Notes: generated by a model not told the origin, from the sequence alone. DNA of 64,000 nucleotides from Heterocephalus glaber (GCF_000247695.1 NW_004624747.1:9615673-9679672), one strand, 5' to 3'. Numbered from the stretch's first letter, positions 44,509 through 54,775 are shown. Numbers and translations are program-made.

Positions 44509-44614
44509 CTCTTTCAGACCCTGTTGCAAAGGAAAGCTGCATGCTCAACTTGCTGCTGTCCCTCCCAGAAGCCAACCTGCTGACCTTCCTCTTCCTTCTG
44601 GACCACCTGAAAAG
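44509..44614 (+). CDS. BCR: BCR exon 21 (RhoGAP, residues 1153-1188)
   Basis: 106 bp after ttctgcag. It completes A1153 and reads [20 protein letters not shown], then [14 protein letters not shown] and two bases of R1188. The helix [14 protein letters not shown] is a RhoGAP core helix. The donor is gtagcc, lacking G at +5, so it is weak by consensus. Confidence 0.97.
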
Positions 44615-45088
44615 GTAGCCCTGGGCTTCCGTGGGGACCAAGGGCTCCAGGACCCCAGGAAGCTGGGTGGTGGTATTCCCTGGCGCTGAGGGCCTTTTCT
44701 CCCTATCCATCTGCAGTTATTCACCCCTCTGGGGACTAGTGCCATGGCCACCCTTCTCCCTCTGCACCCGGCCTTAAGCAAAAAGCAGTGCTCCAACCCG
44801 AACCACCAACACACTTGGACTCTCCCTTTCCTTGGGTCATGGCTTAGTGCTATCTCAGCTACTGTTAGCCTCAAGCAGTCTTTTCCCTCACACCCCAAAG
44901 CACCAGAGATGGAGTCTATCTTCAACACAACCAGAGCTGAGCTCCCCTCCTCCCTACATGGCTGTGCTGTGGGAATCAGTGTAGTACAAGGCAGCAAGGG
45001 CTGTCATCTACTGCCATGTTCCCTGAGGACTCTAGGGAGGCCCAGCTTCTTTGCCTGTATCCCAAAGGTGGTGTCAAACCAGTATCCT

Positions 45089-45223
45089 GGCTGGGCATGT
45101 TAGCTCACATCTATAATTTCAGCACTGGGGAGGCTAAGGCAGGAGGAACACTGCAAGTTCAAGGCCAGCCTGAACTACAAAGTGAGACTCTATCTCAGAA
45201 ACAACAACAACAAAAAACAATTC
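45089..45223 (+). mobile_element. B1 SINE adjacent to exon 22
   Basis: 'ggctgggcatgttagctcacatctataatttcagcactggggaggct' to 'gagactctatctcagaaacaacaacaacaaaaaac'. The tail ends about 33 nt upstream of exon 22. Confidence 0.88.
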
Positions 45224-45227
45224 AAAA

Positions 45228-45231
45228 TGAC
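45228..45231 (+). promoter_or_regulatory. BCR: Likely branch point of intron 21
   Basis: TGAC with the branch A at 45230, 26 nt before exon 22, is the only good yUnAy-type match between the B1 tail and the acceptor. The pyrimidine tract that follows (catcttctgctttggctctttatag) is short. Confidence 0.45.
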
Positions 45232-45255
45232 ATCTTCTGCTTTGGCTCTTTATAG

Positions 45256-45418
45256 GGTGGCTGAAAAGGAGACAGTGAACAAGATGTCCCTGCACAACCT
45301 CGCCACGGTCTTTGGCCCCACACTACTCCGGCCCTCGGAGAAAGAGAGCAAGCTCCCCACCAACCCCAGCCAGCCCATCGCCATGACTGACAGCTGGTCC
45401 CTGGAGGTCATGTCCCAG
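45256..45418 (+). CDS. BCR: BCR exon 22 (RhoGAP, residues 1188-1242, N1202)
   Basis: 163 bp after tttatag and before gtatgg. It completes R1188 and reads [20 protein letters not shown], then [20 protein letters not shown]. The AAC at 45296-45298 encodes N1202 of the conserved [12 protein letters not shown] block, a residue needed for RhoGAP activity. T1194 and A1234 differ from human as remembered. Confidence 0.98.
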
Positions 45419-45830
45419 GTATGGGAAACAAGCTCTAGAGAATGCCACGCTGGCCTAACAAAAGCTGTCCTCTGCCTGCCCCACCCCAAGTCCTGCCAGC
45501 CATTCCTACCCTCATTGTGAACAGCGGATGGCTAAGAGTTATCGAGAGGGCCTTGCCTAGACCCACAGGGCTGAGAGTAGGGAGAGCCTAGCCACTCCCC
45601 TCTGTGCCTTGCTGGGCTTCATAGGGCCAAGCCACCTGCTGTGCTTGGGGTGCACCTGGCCTGAGTCTTAACCCCAACTCGCACTTCTTCAGTAACCCTA
45701 ACCACCCCAGATTTCTTTCTGTGAGAAGCAAGAAATGTAACCTGAGCTGGTCTTGGGGTCTTGGGCCAAGAAGACCTCCCCACCTGCAGCTGTGAACACC
45801 CCTCTGAGCCACTTTCCTCTTCCTTGGCAG
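45419..45830 (+). other. BCR: BCR intron 22
   Basis: 412 bp of unique sequence. No element recognised. Confidence 0.8.
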
Positions 45831-45920
45831 GTCCAAGTGTTGCTGTACTTCCTGCAGCTGGAGGCCATCCCTGCCCCGGACAGCAAGAGACAGAGCATCC
45901 TGTTTTCCACTGAAGTCTAA
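45831..45920 (+). CDS. BCR: BCR exon 23, coding part (residues 1243-1271 and stop)
   Basis: After ccttggcag it reads VQVLLYFLQLEAIPAPDSKR, then QSILFSTEV and TAA at 45918-45920. The final S-T-E-V is a class I PDZ ligand (S/T-x-V), known in BCR to bind PDZ proteins at cell junctions. The C-terminus separates BCR from ABR. Confidence 0.98.
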   Translation, partial: VQVLLYFLQLEAIPAPDSKRQSILFSTEV

Positions 45921-46303
45921 AGGCCCAACATTATCTCCTTTCAAGGCCAGCAGAACAGCCTAGAAACCTGTGGTGGAACGAGCAGAGTGGGAACCGAACC
46001 TTCTTGAGGTGTAATTGGGCCATTCTCAAGAGCAGGGCTGTCAGCCAAGAGAAGTATGAAAAGCAGGACAGATGGCCAGCTCAGATGGTCTGCAGTCTCG
46101 GGCTGGCCTTGAACTGTGGTTTCCCATACTGCCACCAGAGGGCGCCTCAAGCAAGCCCTGGGCCCAGGGAGAGGCAGCCAAGGGAGTGGTTTTTATGACT
46201 TTAATTTATCAGAATTTAAAATATTTCTACTGGATCACTTGTCAAGATGCATCCTCTCCAAAAATAAGGGAACATCACCGGATTCCCTCACTGTCGTGTC
46301 TTG

Positions 46304-46309
46304 AATAAA
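46304..46309 (+). terminator. BCR: Proximal polyadenylation signal AATAAA
   Basis: Canonical AATAAA 384 bp after the stop codon, followed within 60 bp by a GT-rich stretch (tgtgtgggtggggg), as expected for a cleavage site. Confidence 0.65.
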
Positions 46310-48358
46310 GGCTGCTACTGCTTTATAATGGGGGGGAGGGCACACAGCCCTATCCCTGTGTGGGTGGGGGCATCTTGATTTCTCTGATTTAGAAATTCAA
46401 CTTAATTTGTAACAGGGTTTGAGAAGCTAAGTTAACACTGGTGTAGCATTTTGACTCTATTCACTGCTTGATTTTTCTTTCTAGGATTTCTGTGCAGAAA
46501 TGGCCCATTTCCTGCTCTTTCCTGTTGGTTTGTTTTTGCTCTTTGTGTGCCGCTCAGAGGTCAGCTCCACCCGCAGCCATGGAATGTCCAGGGACTAGAC
46601 ACCAGAGGGCGGAAGCTCAGGCCACCCATCTTAAAGTTCCTTCTCCAGGGAGAGTGATGGTGGCCACCGATCCTTACTGCCTGCCTGGTATCACTCTCCC
46701 TTTTGGCTTAAAAAGACCTTGATTTCCCCTGCTTCACTTTGCCCATGCTGTCTTTTCCCCTACCCTACGCAGATTGCTTCATTTCCTTCCTCCCAGATGA
46801 ACAGACTCAGTTAACTTTTGTAAAAGCTTCCTCTCTGCAGCCGCAGCTTGCTGACAGCTTATTTTAAAACTTTGATCCGAAATAGCCTTTTGATACTTGA
46901 ATATTTTTAAGTTTTATACATAGTTTCTAATTTTTTTCCTAACAGATTCAGATACCTAATAAGATATTAGAATGTACTCTGTGGACAGACCATGTCCTGG
47001 TAGCATTTGTCTTCCTCTAAGCGCCAGCTCTGTTTTTATCTGGAGTTATTTCTGATGCCTCTGAGCATCAGACACATTCGATGGGGGGCTCCCACCCTAG
47101 AGCAGGAGGAAGGATGGGACCGCCTGCTGCCCATGCTCCCTGCGCTTGTGCCAGAGCAGACCACCCAGCTTAGAGAAAAGAAAACTGGGGATGCCATCAA
47201 GTATTTTAAGAAGGAAACCATGGATAGTTGCATCACCCTTTTAAAGAGGGGCTTGGGGCAGGGGACAGAAGAAAGGAAATAGAAGTAACCCCGTGCTGGT
47301 CTGCAGGGGAAAAGGATGCTGCCAACCACAGGAGGGAAGCAGGGCATGACTCAGGAAAATGTATGTTGGTTGTCACATAAAGGCAACAGTGCGTGGTGGG
47401 ACAGTGTCCCATGACCCTTGTCACATCCAGGGAGGAGGATGTGTCAGTGGGTAGCTTCTGCCAAGCCTGCAGCATGTGGGGAAGTCCCTGGCAACCAGGG
47501 CCAGACATCCCCCACTGTTCCCTCTGCTTGTGAACCTGCTGAGGCAGAGGGCAGAAAACAGAGTCACTGACAGTTCTCCATCTGTGTACAGTGTTTGTTT
47601 AGTCGTGCTTTTTTTCTCGCAGAAAGCAGAGCTGCCCTCCCAGGCAGTGAGGCCAGAAACAGCCTCTGCCTCTGCGCATTTCTGGGCCCGGGGGCTCCTC
47701 TGGCCTGGCTGCCCATACCTCTCTGTCTCAGCAGCCCTGTGAGGGGAACACATTTTGCTTAGAAAAGCCCAGCCCAGCCCTTGTTTCTGTTCCCTCTGGT
47801 GTCTCATGATTTGCATCTGTCGCCTTGAAACTGGAAAGCAATATATCAGCGTCTGTGCCAACTCTCATTCCCTTGCCCATCTTCATCCTCTTCTTTTTTA
47901 TTTATATAGGATGTGTGCTATTTAACAATGGAATGACCACTCTCTCTTGTGTAATTGTAAAAGTGCTCCTCCACCACTGGGCCGTGATGGCGGTGGTGGC
48001 TCTGGGGCTGGGGCTGCCTCCGTTAAGCCGTCTCATGCCTCGAAAGCATGTGGGTTGGCAAAGCATGGGCGTGAGGCTGGAAAAAATAGTGTTCTCCAGG
48101 GGTGGGGAGGACTTGGCCTTCCCTCTGCAAAGCAGGTAAAGGCCCAGAGCCCAGTGTGACTGTCCACAAGGCTGGTGGCCAGACCCCAATGCAAGAAGTG
48201 ATGCTTTCTTGCCTCGGGACCTGAGAGCAGCAAGCTCCAACTCCTGGCAGCAGCCTTGCCTAACCCGCAGTGGTGGCTGGTCTCTTAGCAGCTGTGATCC
48301 TGTGTTTGAGATCAGCCGTGTGTACACCGCTGTGGCAGAAAGGACTACTGACACTTTT

Positions 48359-48364
48359 ATTAAA
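48359..48364 (+). terminator. BCR: Distal polyadenylation signal ATTAAA
   Basis: ATTAAA, the commonest variant signal, followed about 20 bp later by GT-rich 'gagttagtggtggtttctgg'. It marks the likely end of the long transcript. Confidence 0.6.
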
Positions 48365-48385
48365 GTTACCTGAGACTACTTGAGT

Positions 48386-50162
48386 TAGTGGTGGTTTCTG
48401 GATTATAAAGAAAAACAATGCTCAGAGCCTTTGGGAGGAACCGCTGAGCTTCCAGATGGAGGGTGGGGTGGGTGGTAGAGCTAGAAGCAACAGGTAGAGA
48501 GGGATGCTGGGTGCCCAGGTGGCCGTGCTGGTCAGTCTGGCCACAGCTGGGGAGGAGGTAAGCACTCACTACTGAAGGAAGCCAGGCATGGTGGGGCCTG
48601 GGTGCCCATAGGCAGATACTGGCCAAGCAACGCCAGGATACAGGAGCAGTTGTGATCTCAGGAGGGTGGAGAAAGGACTGGTTTAGGCAGGGACAGCACC
48701 CTAACCAAGTGGGAAGAGAAGACAGGGCCATTGCCACCTCCAGCCTTGCCCTCAGAAGCCTGCCCAGATTACAAGGAAGCTGCACCAGTAGACAGGCCTG
48801 CCATACCATGTTCTATGATGGTCCTGGGGAGAGCAGGGCTATATCCCTTCAGTCATCAAATTGCCCTTGGAATTGTCCTTGGCAGTGCATGCATCAGAAA
48901 GAAAGACCAGAATTTCATATAGTCTGAGGGACTTTTATACCCGCCCTCAAAAGAAAGCCCCGTTACCTTTAAAGGAAGCATTTACAGGGTCCAATGATGG
49001 ACTGTCACAGATAGTTGCAGAGAGATAAACAGAATGTGAGGGGTGACAAACAACTCTTGAAGAGGCTCAGATGGCCCCTGGAGCAATGCCTACAGGTCAG
49101 TGGTCAGGAGGAGGACACTCTTAGGAGAGGAAGGAACTGCCAGACCCAGAGTGAGTGGTGTTGGAGCCCAGTCAGCCCAACAAATGGGGAAGTACTGCCA
49201 AGCAATGGGTCAGCTACCAAGCAGAACCTTGCATCACCCCAATTCTCACAGGCCAGCCAGGGAAGTGACAAAGACAGGCATGCACATAAATGGAAGAACC
49301 TACTGCATCTCAACAATGACCAGAGGGGAAAAAGGACCAGCTGCTTGGAACTGCCAAGAGAGCTAAAGTGGGCGGCCTGGCTCAATATCAGCACTGTATT
49401 CCAAGAAAGGCCTCTGGCCCCTTCTCCAACTAGAGCAAAGGGCCCAGATGCTTCCTAGTCCTCAAGGCTCAGTCCATACACCAAATATGTCCCATTCCCT
49501 TCCTGTGAGCGCAACTGTGTGAGGCCTGACTAGAAACTTTCTATTAAAGTTTTCAGTCCCTGTGAAAACGAGCTCCACAGTGAGGCTGTGTAAGTGTGAT
49601 TCTGGTTAAAGAAAGGGGCCCAAGGAGTGAAGCCAAAGCAAGTTCAGGTCCCCAAGTAGTTGCTGGCTCAGCAGCTATGAGAAGAGAAGGCCCCAGAATG
49701 GCGGCTAGGTGAGGATAGTCCAAGCCACTCTGACACAGCCCCTCTCCCAGCATGACCACAAGTGACCATGGACAGATGGACCTCCAAAGCCCAGCGCACA
49801 ACCCCAGTGTTGCCTTGCTGACTGAGAGACCCAGTCCCCAAGTTTGCTGTCCCAACTCGATCTGTGGACAGTCAGCCCCCAGTGACCCCAACCTACCATC
49901 CCTGCTGGTAGGTTCCAGGGCAAAACCGGGCCAGATGGAAGGAGGAATAAATGGAGATAAGGAAATTGCTGCTCGCTCTTCAGTTTTCTGAAAACTATTT
50001 AAAACATTGCGGGGTGGGGGGAGATTCAGAAGTTATTTGGAACAAACTAAGGGGTCTAGGAGTTTTGTGTGCTTCATTAGATAAAACACTCCAAAGCGGT
50101 GGAATTGCAGCCAATTCCTCTTCGGCCTGGATGCCTTGGGGTTTCCCAGGCTCCCTATTCTA
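48386..50162. other. Intergenic DNA, no recognised content
   Basis: 1.8 kb downstream of BCR. Short open frames on both strands lack any family resemblance or codon signal. No SINE recognised. Confidence 0.6.
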
Positions 50163-50331
50163 AGGCTACTAGGGACTGAACTGTGACATTCCTGTTCCCC
50201 TCCCTCGATTCATAAACAAGCCCCAACTCTCAGTGTCTCTGTACTGGAGACAGGTCTCTAAGGGGAAAACAAAGGTTAAGAAATCACAAAGATGGGGCCC
50301 TAATCCAGTAGGACTGGTGGCCTCCCTACCT

Positions 50332-50460
50332 GCTTGATGCTGGGGACTGAACCTAGAGCCTCCACATCTCCAGCCTTTTTATTTTTTATTTTGAGATAGT
50401 CTTATTAAGTCACTAAATTGGCCAGGCTGGGCTCAAACTTGCAGACCTCCTGCCACAGCT
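50332..50460 (-). mobile_element. B1-dID SINE, minus strand, truncated
   Basis: 'atgctggggactgaacctagagcctccacatctccagcc', T-rich linker, 'ttttgagatagtcttattaagtcactaaattggccaggctgg'. Confidence 0.7.
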
Positions 50461-50620
50461 GTTTTGTTTTGTCTTGTCTTGTTTTGTTCTTGAGAAAAGG
50501 TTTCACTATGTAGTCCAGGTTGGCCTTGAAATTTCTCTGGAGATGAGGCTGGCCTCAAACTTGAGATTCTCCTGCCTCAGCTTCCTGAGTGTAGGGATAC
50601 AGGGATGTATGGCCAGCTGA
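50461..50620 (-). mobile_element. B1 SINE, minus strand
   Basis: (TTTTG)n head, 'aaggtttcactatgtagtccaggttggccttgaaatttctctggagatgaggctggcctc', 'gggatacagggatgtatggccagc'. Inserted next to, or into, the preceding SINE. Confidence 0.8.
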
Positions 50621-50880
50621 CTGGTGACCTTATAAGCAGAGGAAGAGATATCTGAGGTCTCAACCTCTACCGAGAACACAGAACAGACTATGTGAGGTCA
50701 CAGCTGGAAGAAAGCATCAACAGGGGCCTCGGGATGGTAGCTTGATTTTGATGGCAGCCACTTGATGGCATCTTCATCTTAGACTTTTGGCTTCTAGACC
50801 TGTGAGAACGTAAGTGCCCGTGGTTTAAGCCAGGCTGTGATATTTGCTATGATTGACCTAACTGACAAATACAAAGGCTT

Positions 50881-51854
50881 GAGCCACTTTTCTGAGCCTT
50901 CCATGTAAAACAGCTCTGAACCCCGAGTCCTCCCCTGCCTTCCCTTACCATTTTGTGTTCATGACCATCTTAAAGGGGCCTCAGGTATTGACTGACTACA
51001 CAGCAGGGAGCTGCCACTTTCTTCAGCCACACTCCCATGTGGCCTCCTTTTCCTAAGATCAGTGCAAATAAATTCCTTCCAGTTAGTGGTCACCTGGAGG
51101 CTCCTAACTACAGCCACTGTCCAGGCATGGAATATGGAGAAACAGCCCAAGCTTTGGCCCACAAGTTTGCTTGTTTTGCTGCAGAGATTCCCCACAGCGT
51201 GGTCTTCTCTAGATGCCCAAAGCCCCAGGGCAGCATATTCCTCAGACCACCCCTGCTGCTCCATCTCAAGATGCCCTTTCCCAAGAGATCTGAAGTCCTT
51301 ACTTGGGCTGATGGTCTGTGATTCCCAGGCCAAGCAGCCGAGGAGAAGCAAGGCCCGAGAGGCTGGTTAGAGCTGACCTAGTTTGTGATAATTTTCTAAC
51401 GCAGCTATATAAAACTAGTACTATCACACAGCTGATAAATCAAGCTCCCAGCTTTCCAACTCCCTTTTCTAAATGCATTCCTCCAGGCAAACATCCATTA
51501 GTCCCTCCTGCACTCTAAGGGCACAGGCCAATGGGGCTGGAGCATGGGCCGTGGTGACAGATGCAGTGGTAATCTCTGAACTTCATACGGGTTCAGCATA
51601 GTGTAGGGGTCAGGGCAGACCTCACCCCATATGGGGATTCTGACCACTACTACAAACCCTTCTACTACCATCCCTGCCCACAACAGGCCCTAAGAAAGTG
51701 GAGAATGCTTTTCCCTCCTGTCTTCTTATTCATCTCCACTTGTGTTCACACCCTTCTTAGCCCTGATCCCACATTGGCAAGTGTATCCCCCCTTCAGGTT
51801 GGAATCCTAGTGCTTCTGCCTCACAAATACAGCTCACTTCTACCTATCAGAAAG
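50881..51854. other. Intergenic DNA, no recognised content
   Basis: About 1 kb without a mobile element or coding region I can support. Confidence 0.55.
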
Positions 51855-51857
51855 CAT

Positions 51858-51946
51858 GAGAGGGGCTGAGGGTGGAGCTCAGTGGAAGAGCATTTGCCTA
51901 GAGTGCCTTAGTGTACATGAGGAGCTCTGGGTTCCATCCCCAGCAG
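51858..51946 (+). mobile_element. ID-like SINE, older subfamily
   Basis: 'ggggctgagggtggagctcagtggaagagcatttgcctag', 'ctgggttccatccccagc'. Confidence 0.75.
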
Positions 51947-52135
51947 GAGAAGAGGAAAGGGAGGGGGAGAAGGAGAAGGAGACAGAGGCGGAGACGGACA
52001 CAGAGGGAGACAGAGACACCTGGATAGGGATGGAGACACACAGATGAGATGGAGACACAGAGACAGAGACACAGAGACAGAGACAAACAGAAACAGACAC
52101 AGGGAGGAGAAGAAGAAAAACAGCAACAAAAGAGC
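51947..52135. repeat. GA/GAGACA-rich repeat
   Basis: Purine-rich expansion (aggagaaggaga, then gagacacagagacagagacacagagacag) directly where the A-tail of the ID element would be. Confidence 0.9.
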
Positions 52136-52185
52136 CTTACCTCTTGTCCTTTTCCTTTATGCCCTCTTCAAGAAGAGATAACAAG

Positions 52186-52255
52186 GGACCGGGGATTTAG
52201 CTCAGTGGTTAGCGCAAGATCCTGAGTTCAATCCCCGGTACCAAAAAAAAAAAAA
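52186..52255 (+). mobile_element. ID-like SINE with internal deletion and target duplication
   Basis: 'ggaccggggatttagctcagtggtt' passes directly to 'agcgcaagatcctgagttcaatccccggtacc'; about 18 bp of the middle is missing. The target duplication is agaagagataacaag (52171-52185) and agacgagataacaag (52256-52270), 14 of 15. Confidence 0.9.
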
Positions 52256-52441
52256 AGACGAGATAACAAGCACATTGGGAGCCTTAGGGTATAGGAGAAT
52301 TCCTGGAAGGTTAGCCAAGGATTGGGGCATAGATCTTTAATCCCATCAAGAAGAGATAACAAGCACATTGGGAGCCTTAGGGTATTGCAGAATTCCTGGA
52401 AGGTTAGCCAGGGATTGAGGTATAGATCTTTAATCCCAACA
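52256..52441. repeat. 93-bp tandem duplication
   Basis: Units 52256-52348 and 52349-52441 match closely ('gataacaagcacattgggagccttagggta', 'gaattcctggaaggttagcca', 'atagatctttaatccca'). Confidence 0.95.
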
Positions 52442-52581
52442 CTGTGGAAGGCTGAGGCAGGAGGTCACAAGTTCAAGTCCAGCCTGGGCAACTCAGTGAC
52501 TTTGTAAGACCCTGTCTCAGATATAAACAAACAGAGCTGAAGATGTAACTTAGCATAAAGGCCTGAGGTTCATGCTCAGTA
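52406..52581 (+). mobile_element. B1-dID dimeric SINE
   Basis: 'gccagggattgaggtatagatctttaatcccaacactgtgg' (B1) and 'gagctgaagatgtaacttagcataaaggcctgaggttcatgctcagtacc' (dID). Its 5' 35 bp are also present in unit 1 of the tandem duplication. Confidence 0.75.

Positions 52582-52628
<47 letters not shown>
52582..52628. repeat. (CA)n microsatellite
   Basis: Pure CA run replacing the SINE tail. Confidence 0.97.
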
Positions 52629-52629
<1 letters not shown>

Positions 52630-52902
52630 CCCAGAAGGTTCATGTGGAAGTGGGAAAACTGAGCTAGGGTCTGTGCAGAATTTAGGGGTCAAGATTAGCT
52701 TATAACTCTTGGTTCATTAATTTAGCTCTTTGAGCCTCACCTTCCTGAAGATGAATTGAAGGCTCACATGCTGATCAGTAGGGCTGAAACCTTCAGGGAC
52801 ACTGCTTTGGAGTCTCTTTCTCTGGGTCATCCCTACACTTCCCCTGTCCCCACCATGACATGTATGTAGTTGTTTTCCTGTGGTCCCCAGTTCTGTTAGC
52901 TG

Positions 52903-53262
52903 TCTTCCTGTTACTGTAATAAACACCTGAGATCACCTACTTATAAGAGAAAAGGTACATTTTGGCTCATGATTTCAGTGCATGATTGGTTGGCCCCGTT
53001 GCTTTGGGCCTTGGTGAGGCAGCTTGTCATGGTAGGAGCACGTGGCAGAGCGAAACCACTTACAGCATAAACCAGAGAGCAAAATGAAAGAGGAAAGAAG
53101 GAACCAGTGTCCTGCAGTCCCCTTGGAGGACACACCCCAGTAACCTAAGCCTTTCCAACCAGGTCCCACCTCTTCAAGGTCCCACCACCTTCCAGCGGCA
53201 CCAATCCTTTAAAATATTCAAGGGTCTTCGTGGGACAGTCAAGATCCAAACTATAGCACTTG
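52903..53262 (-). mobile_element. MaLR-type LTR, antisense
   Basis: 'gctgtcttcctgttactgtaataaacacctgag', 'aaaaggtacattttggctcatgatttcagtgcatgattggttggccccgttgctttgggcc', 'gacagtcaagatccaaactatagca' form the complement of an MST/MLT1-like LTR. Confidence 0.7.
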
Positions 53263-53269
53263 GCTACGA

Positions 53270-54285
53270 ATCAAGGTTTCTACTACCACTCCTTTTCAAA
53301 GTTTGATAATTTGCTGGAATGTATCACTGAATTCAGGGAAACATTTATGTTTACTTTTATTATAAAGACTACAAACCACAAATAGCCATATGGAAGTCAT
53401 ATACAGGGCTGTTCAGAGCCTGCATCTCCACTTGCTGTAAGCCAACCTCCAAATATTCATCAGTGAAGAAACTCTCCCAATCCATCCTTTTGGGTCTTTA
53501 TGGAGGCTTCATTACACAGGGGTGACTAATCAGTCATTGGCCATTGCTGGTCAGTTCAACCTTCAGCCCTTTTCCCCTTCCTGAAGGTTCCAGCTGGGGC
53601 TAAAAGTTTCAACTCTCTAACCACAGGCTTTGTTTCCCTGGCAACCAGCCCTCATCCTGAGCTACCCAGGAGTCCCCAGTCATCTCATTAGCATACATGA
53701 AGACACTTCTTTGGAGATTCCAAAGGTAAATTAGGAGTTGTGTGCCAGGAATTGGGATGAAGACCAAAATGTATATTTCTTATTATATATCGTGTTATAG
53801 CTTCTATCCAGATGTCCCCCCCCCCAGAGTCTCATGCAGTCATAGGTGAGGCTTTTTTGGAGATGGCTGAATATAGGGTGTGTGATGCTGGGATTAAGTG
53901 TGTGAAGCTGGGACTAAGTGTGTAATGCTGGGATTAAGGGTATGATGCTAAGATTAAGGGTGCCTCACTTTCAGTATGAGTGTTACCTACCAGCCTGGAT
54001 GGAAAATAAGAAAGAGGACTGCAGTTGTTGCTTGGTGCTGCTGCTTCTGCTTCTGCTACTTCACTGTTTTCCTGCCTTCTGCCTGTGCTGCTTTGCCATG
54101 GACTTTTCTCCTCTGTGATGCCCCTCTGCCATGCCACCCTGGCTTAGAGCCAACCAACTACAGACTGAAACCTCGACAAACTGTAAGCCAAAATAAACCT
54201 TTCCTCCTTTAACTTGTGGGTATTGGGTATTTTGCCTCAGCAACAAGAGAAAAGTAACTAAAACATATCACAATATCACACCAGT
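53270..54285 (+). mobile_element. ERVL-type LTR split by a younger solo LTR
   Basis: 'ggaggcttcattacacaggggtgactaatcagtcattggccattgctgg', 'ttccctggcaaccagccctcatcctgagctacccaggagtcccc', 'catctcattagcataca', 'ttgggatgaagaccaaaatgtatatttcttattatatatc' then, after the insert at 53793-54265, 'acaatatcaca'. Family name uncertain. Confidence 0.6.
53793..54265 (+). mobile_element. MaLR-type solo LTR
   Basis: About 473 bp from TGTTATAGCTTCTATCC to 'aagtaactaaaaca'. It carries AATAAA at about 54192 and the 'ctttcctcctttaacttgtgggtattgggtattttgcctcagcaa' tail. It has TG...CA ends and 5-bp flanks tatcg/tatca (4 of 5). The complement of the element at 26808-27244 is its relative. No internal viral genes. 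Confidence 0.8.
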
Positions 54286-54539
54286 GCTAGGTGGGGTAGA
54301 ATCAGGATGCTGGAAAAGGGTTATTACTCTCTACAGATAGGAAGGGACCAGAGGCTAAGAAAGGATAAATAATGTTTCCTGAGGCCTTAGCTCATACCAG
54401 TCCCTGCCTTGGGGATTCGTACAGTCTCCAGGTAGATAGTCATTAGATGCATCATTACAGAGTATTAGCCATGTATTTCCTGTGTACAAAATTCATTAAA
54501 ATGTGGTTTGTAGGAGGCACTTAATAGGGTGAGGACTTG

Positions 54540-54775
54540 TTACTTAGTCCCCAACACCGCCGAGAGGTCTGGGAGTATTGTCATTGTTCACAAGAAGGAC
54601 CATAGTCATAGAGAAGTCAAGGAAAATGCCTATGGTCACACAGCTAGTGGCTGTCCAAGTGGGGATTTGAACACAACCCTGGGGAATTACAGAGCTGACA
54701 CATGAACACTAGATCACTGTTCTTTTCCTCTCTCTGGCCTCAGTTTCCTTGATTTTGAAATGAGAGGATCTGATG
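54540..54775. mobile_element. MIR-like SINE remnant
   Basis: 'catagagaagtcaaggaaaatgcctatggtcacacagctagtgg' and 'ggggatttgaacacaaccctgg' match MIR. 'tggcctcagtttccttgattttgaaatgagag' may be a second part. Confidence 0.7.

Larger units (their letters stand above)
44615..45255 (+). other. BCR: BCR intron 21
   Basis: 641 bp. Unique except for a B1 that ends about 30 nt before the acceptor of exon 22. Confidence 0.85.
1..48380 (+). other. BCR: BCR gene, 3' half (exons 6-23, introns, 3' UTR)
   Basis: Eighteen exons on the + strand join in frame into 651 residues ending in the STEV C-terminus of BCR, a cytoplasmic protein with a DH-PH guanine exchange module for Rho GTPases, a C2 domain and a RhoGAP domain acting on Rac and Cdc42. 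Exon lengths (61, 53, 141, 122, 169, 120, 76, 105, 75, 98, 132, 60, 110, 140, 135, 106, 163, 90 including the stop) sum to 1956 bp. This places the first visible codon at human residue 621 and the last at 1271 with no gaps. The 105-bp and 75-bp exons match the known b2 (e13) and b3 (e14) exons. The paralogue ABR was considered, but the C-terminus is BCR-type. The oligomerisation and kinase-like N-terminus (exons 1-5) lies upstream of the window. No frame break is seen, so the gene looks functional. Confidence 0.97.
45921..48380 (+). other. BCR: BCR 3' UTR (long form)
   Basis: About 2.46 kb from the stop to shortly after a distal ATTAAA. I see no SINE in this interval, in contrast to both the introns and the downstream intergenic DNA, which supports its being transcribed exon. 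The AU-rich stretch at 46850-46980 is a candidate regulatory area. The length fits the long 3' UTR remembered for human BCR. Confidence 0.75.
50163..50880 (+). mobile_element. MLT1-like LTR split by SINEs
   Basis: 'ggactgaactgtgacattcctgtt', 'aaccccaactctcagtgtct'-like text, 'gatggggccctaatccagtaggactggtggcc', 'gaccttataagcagaggaagagata', 'cttctagacctgtgagaacg' follow an MLT1-type consensus in order. 50332-50620 is inserted SINE sequence. Confidence 0.65.

Noticed and set aside
1..48380. Assignment of the gene to ABR, the BCR paralogue
   Set aside because: Exon 13/14 lengths and sequence and the SKRQSILFSTEV C-terminus are those of BCR.
49015..49458. 147-codon open frame downstream of BCR
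   Set aside because: No known domain, no splice or promoter context, and an antisense frame is equally open.
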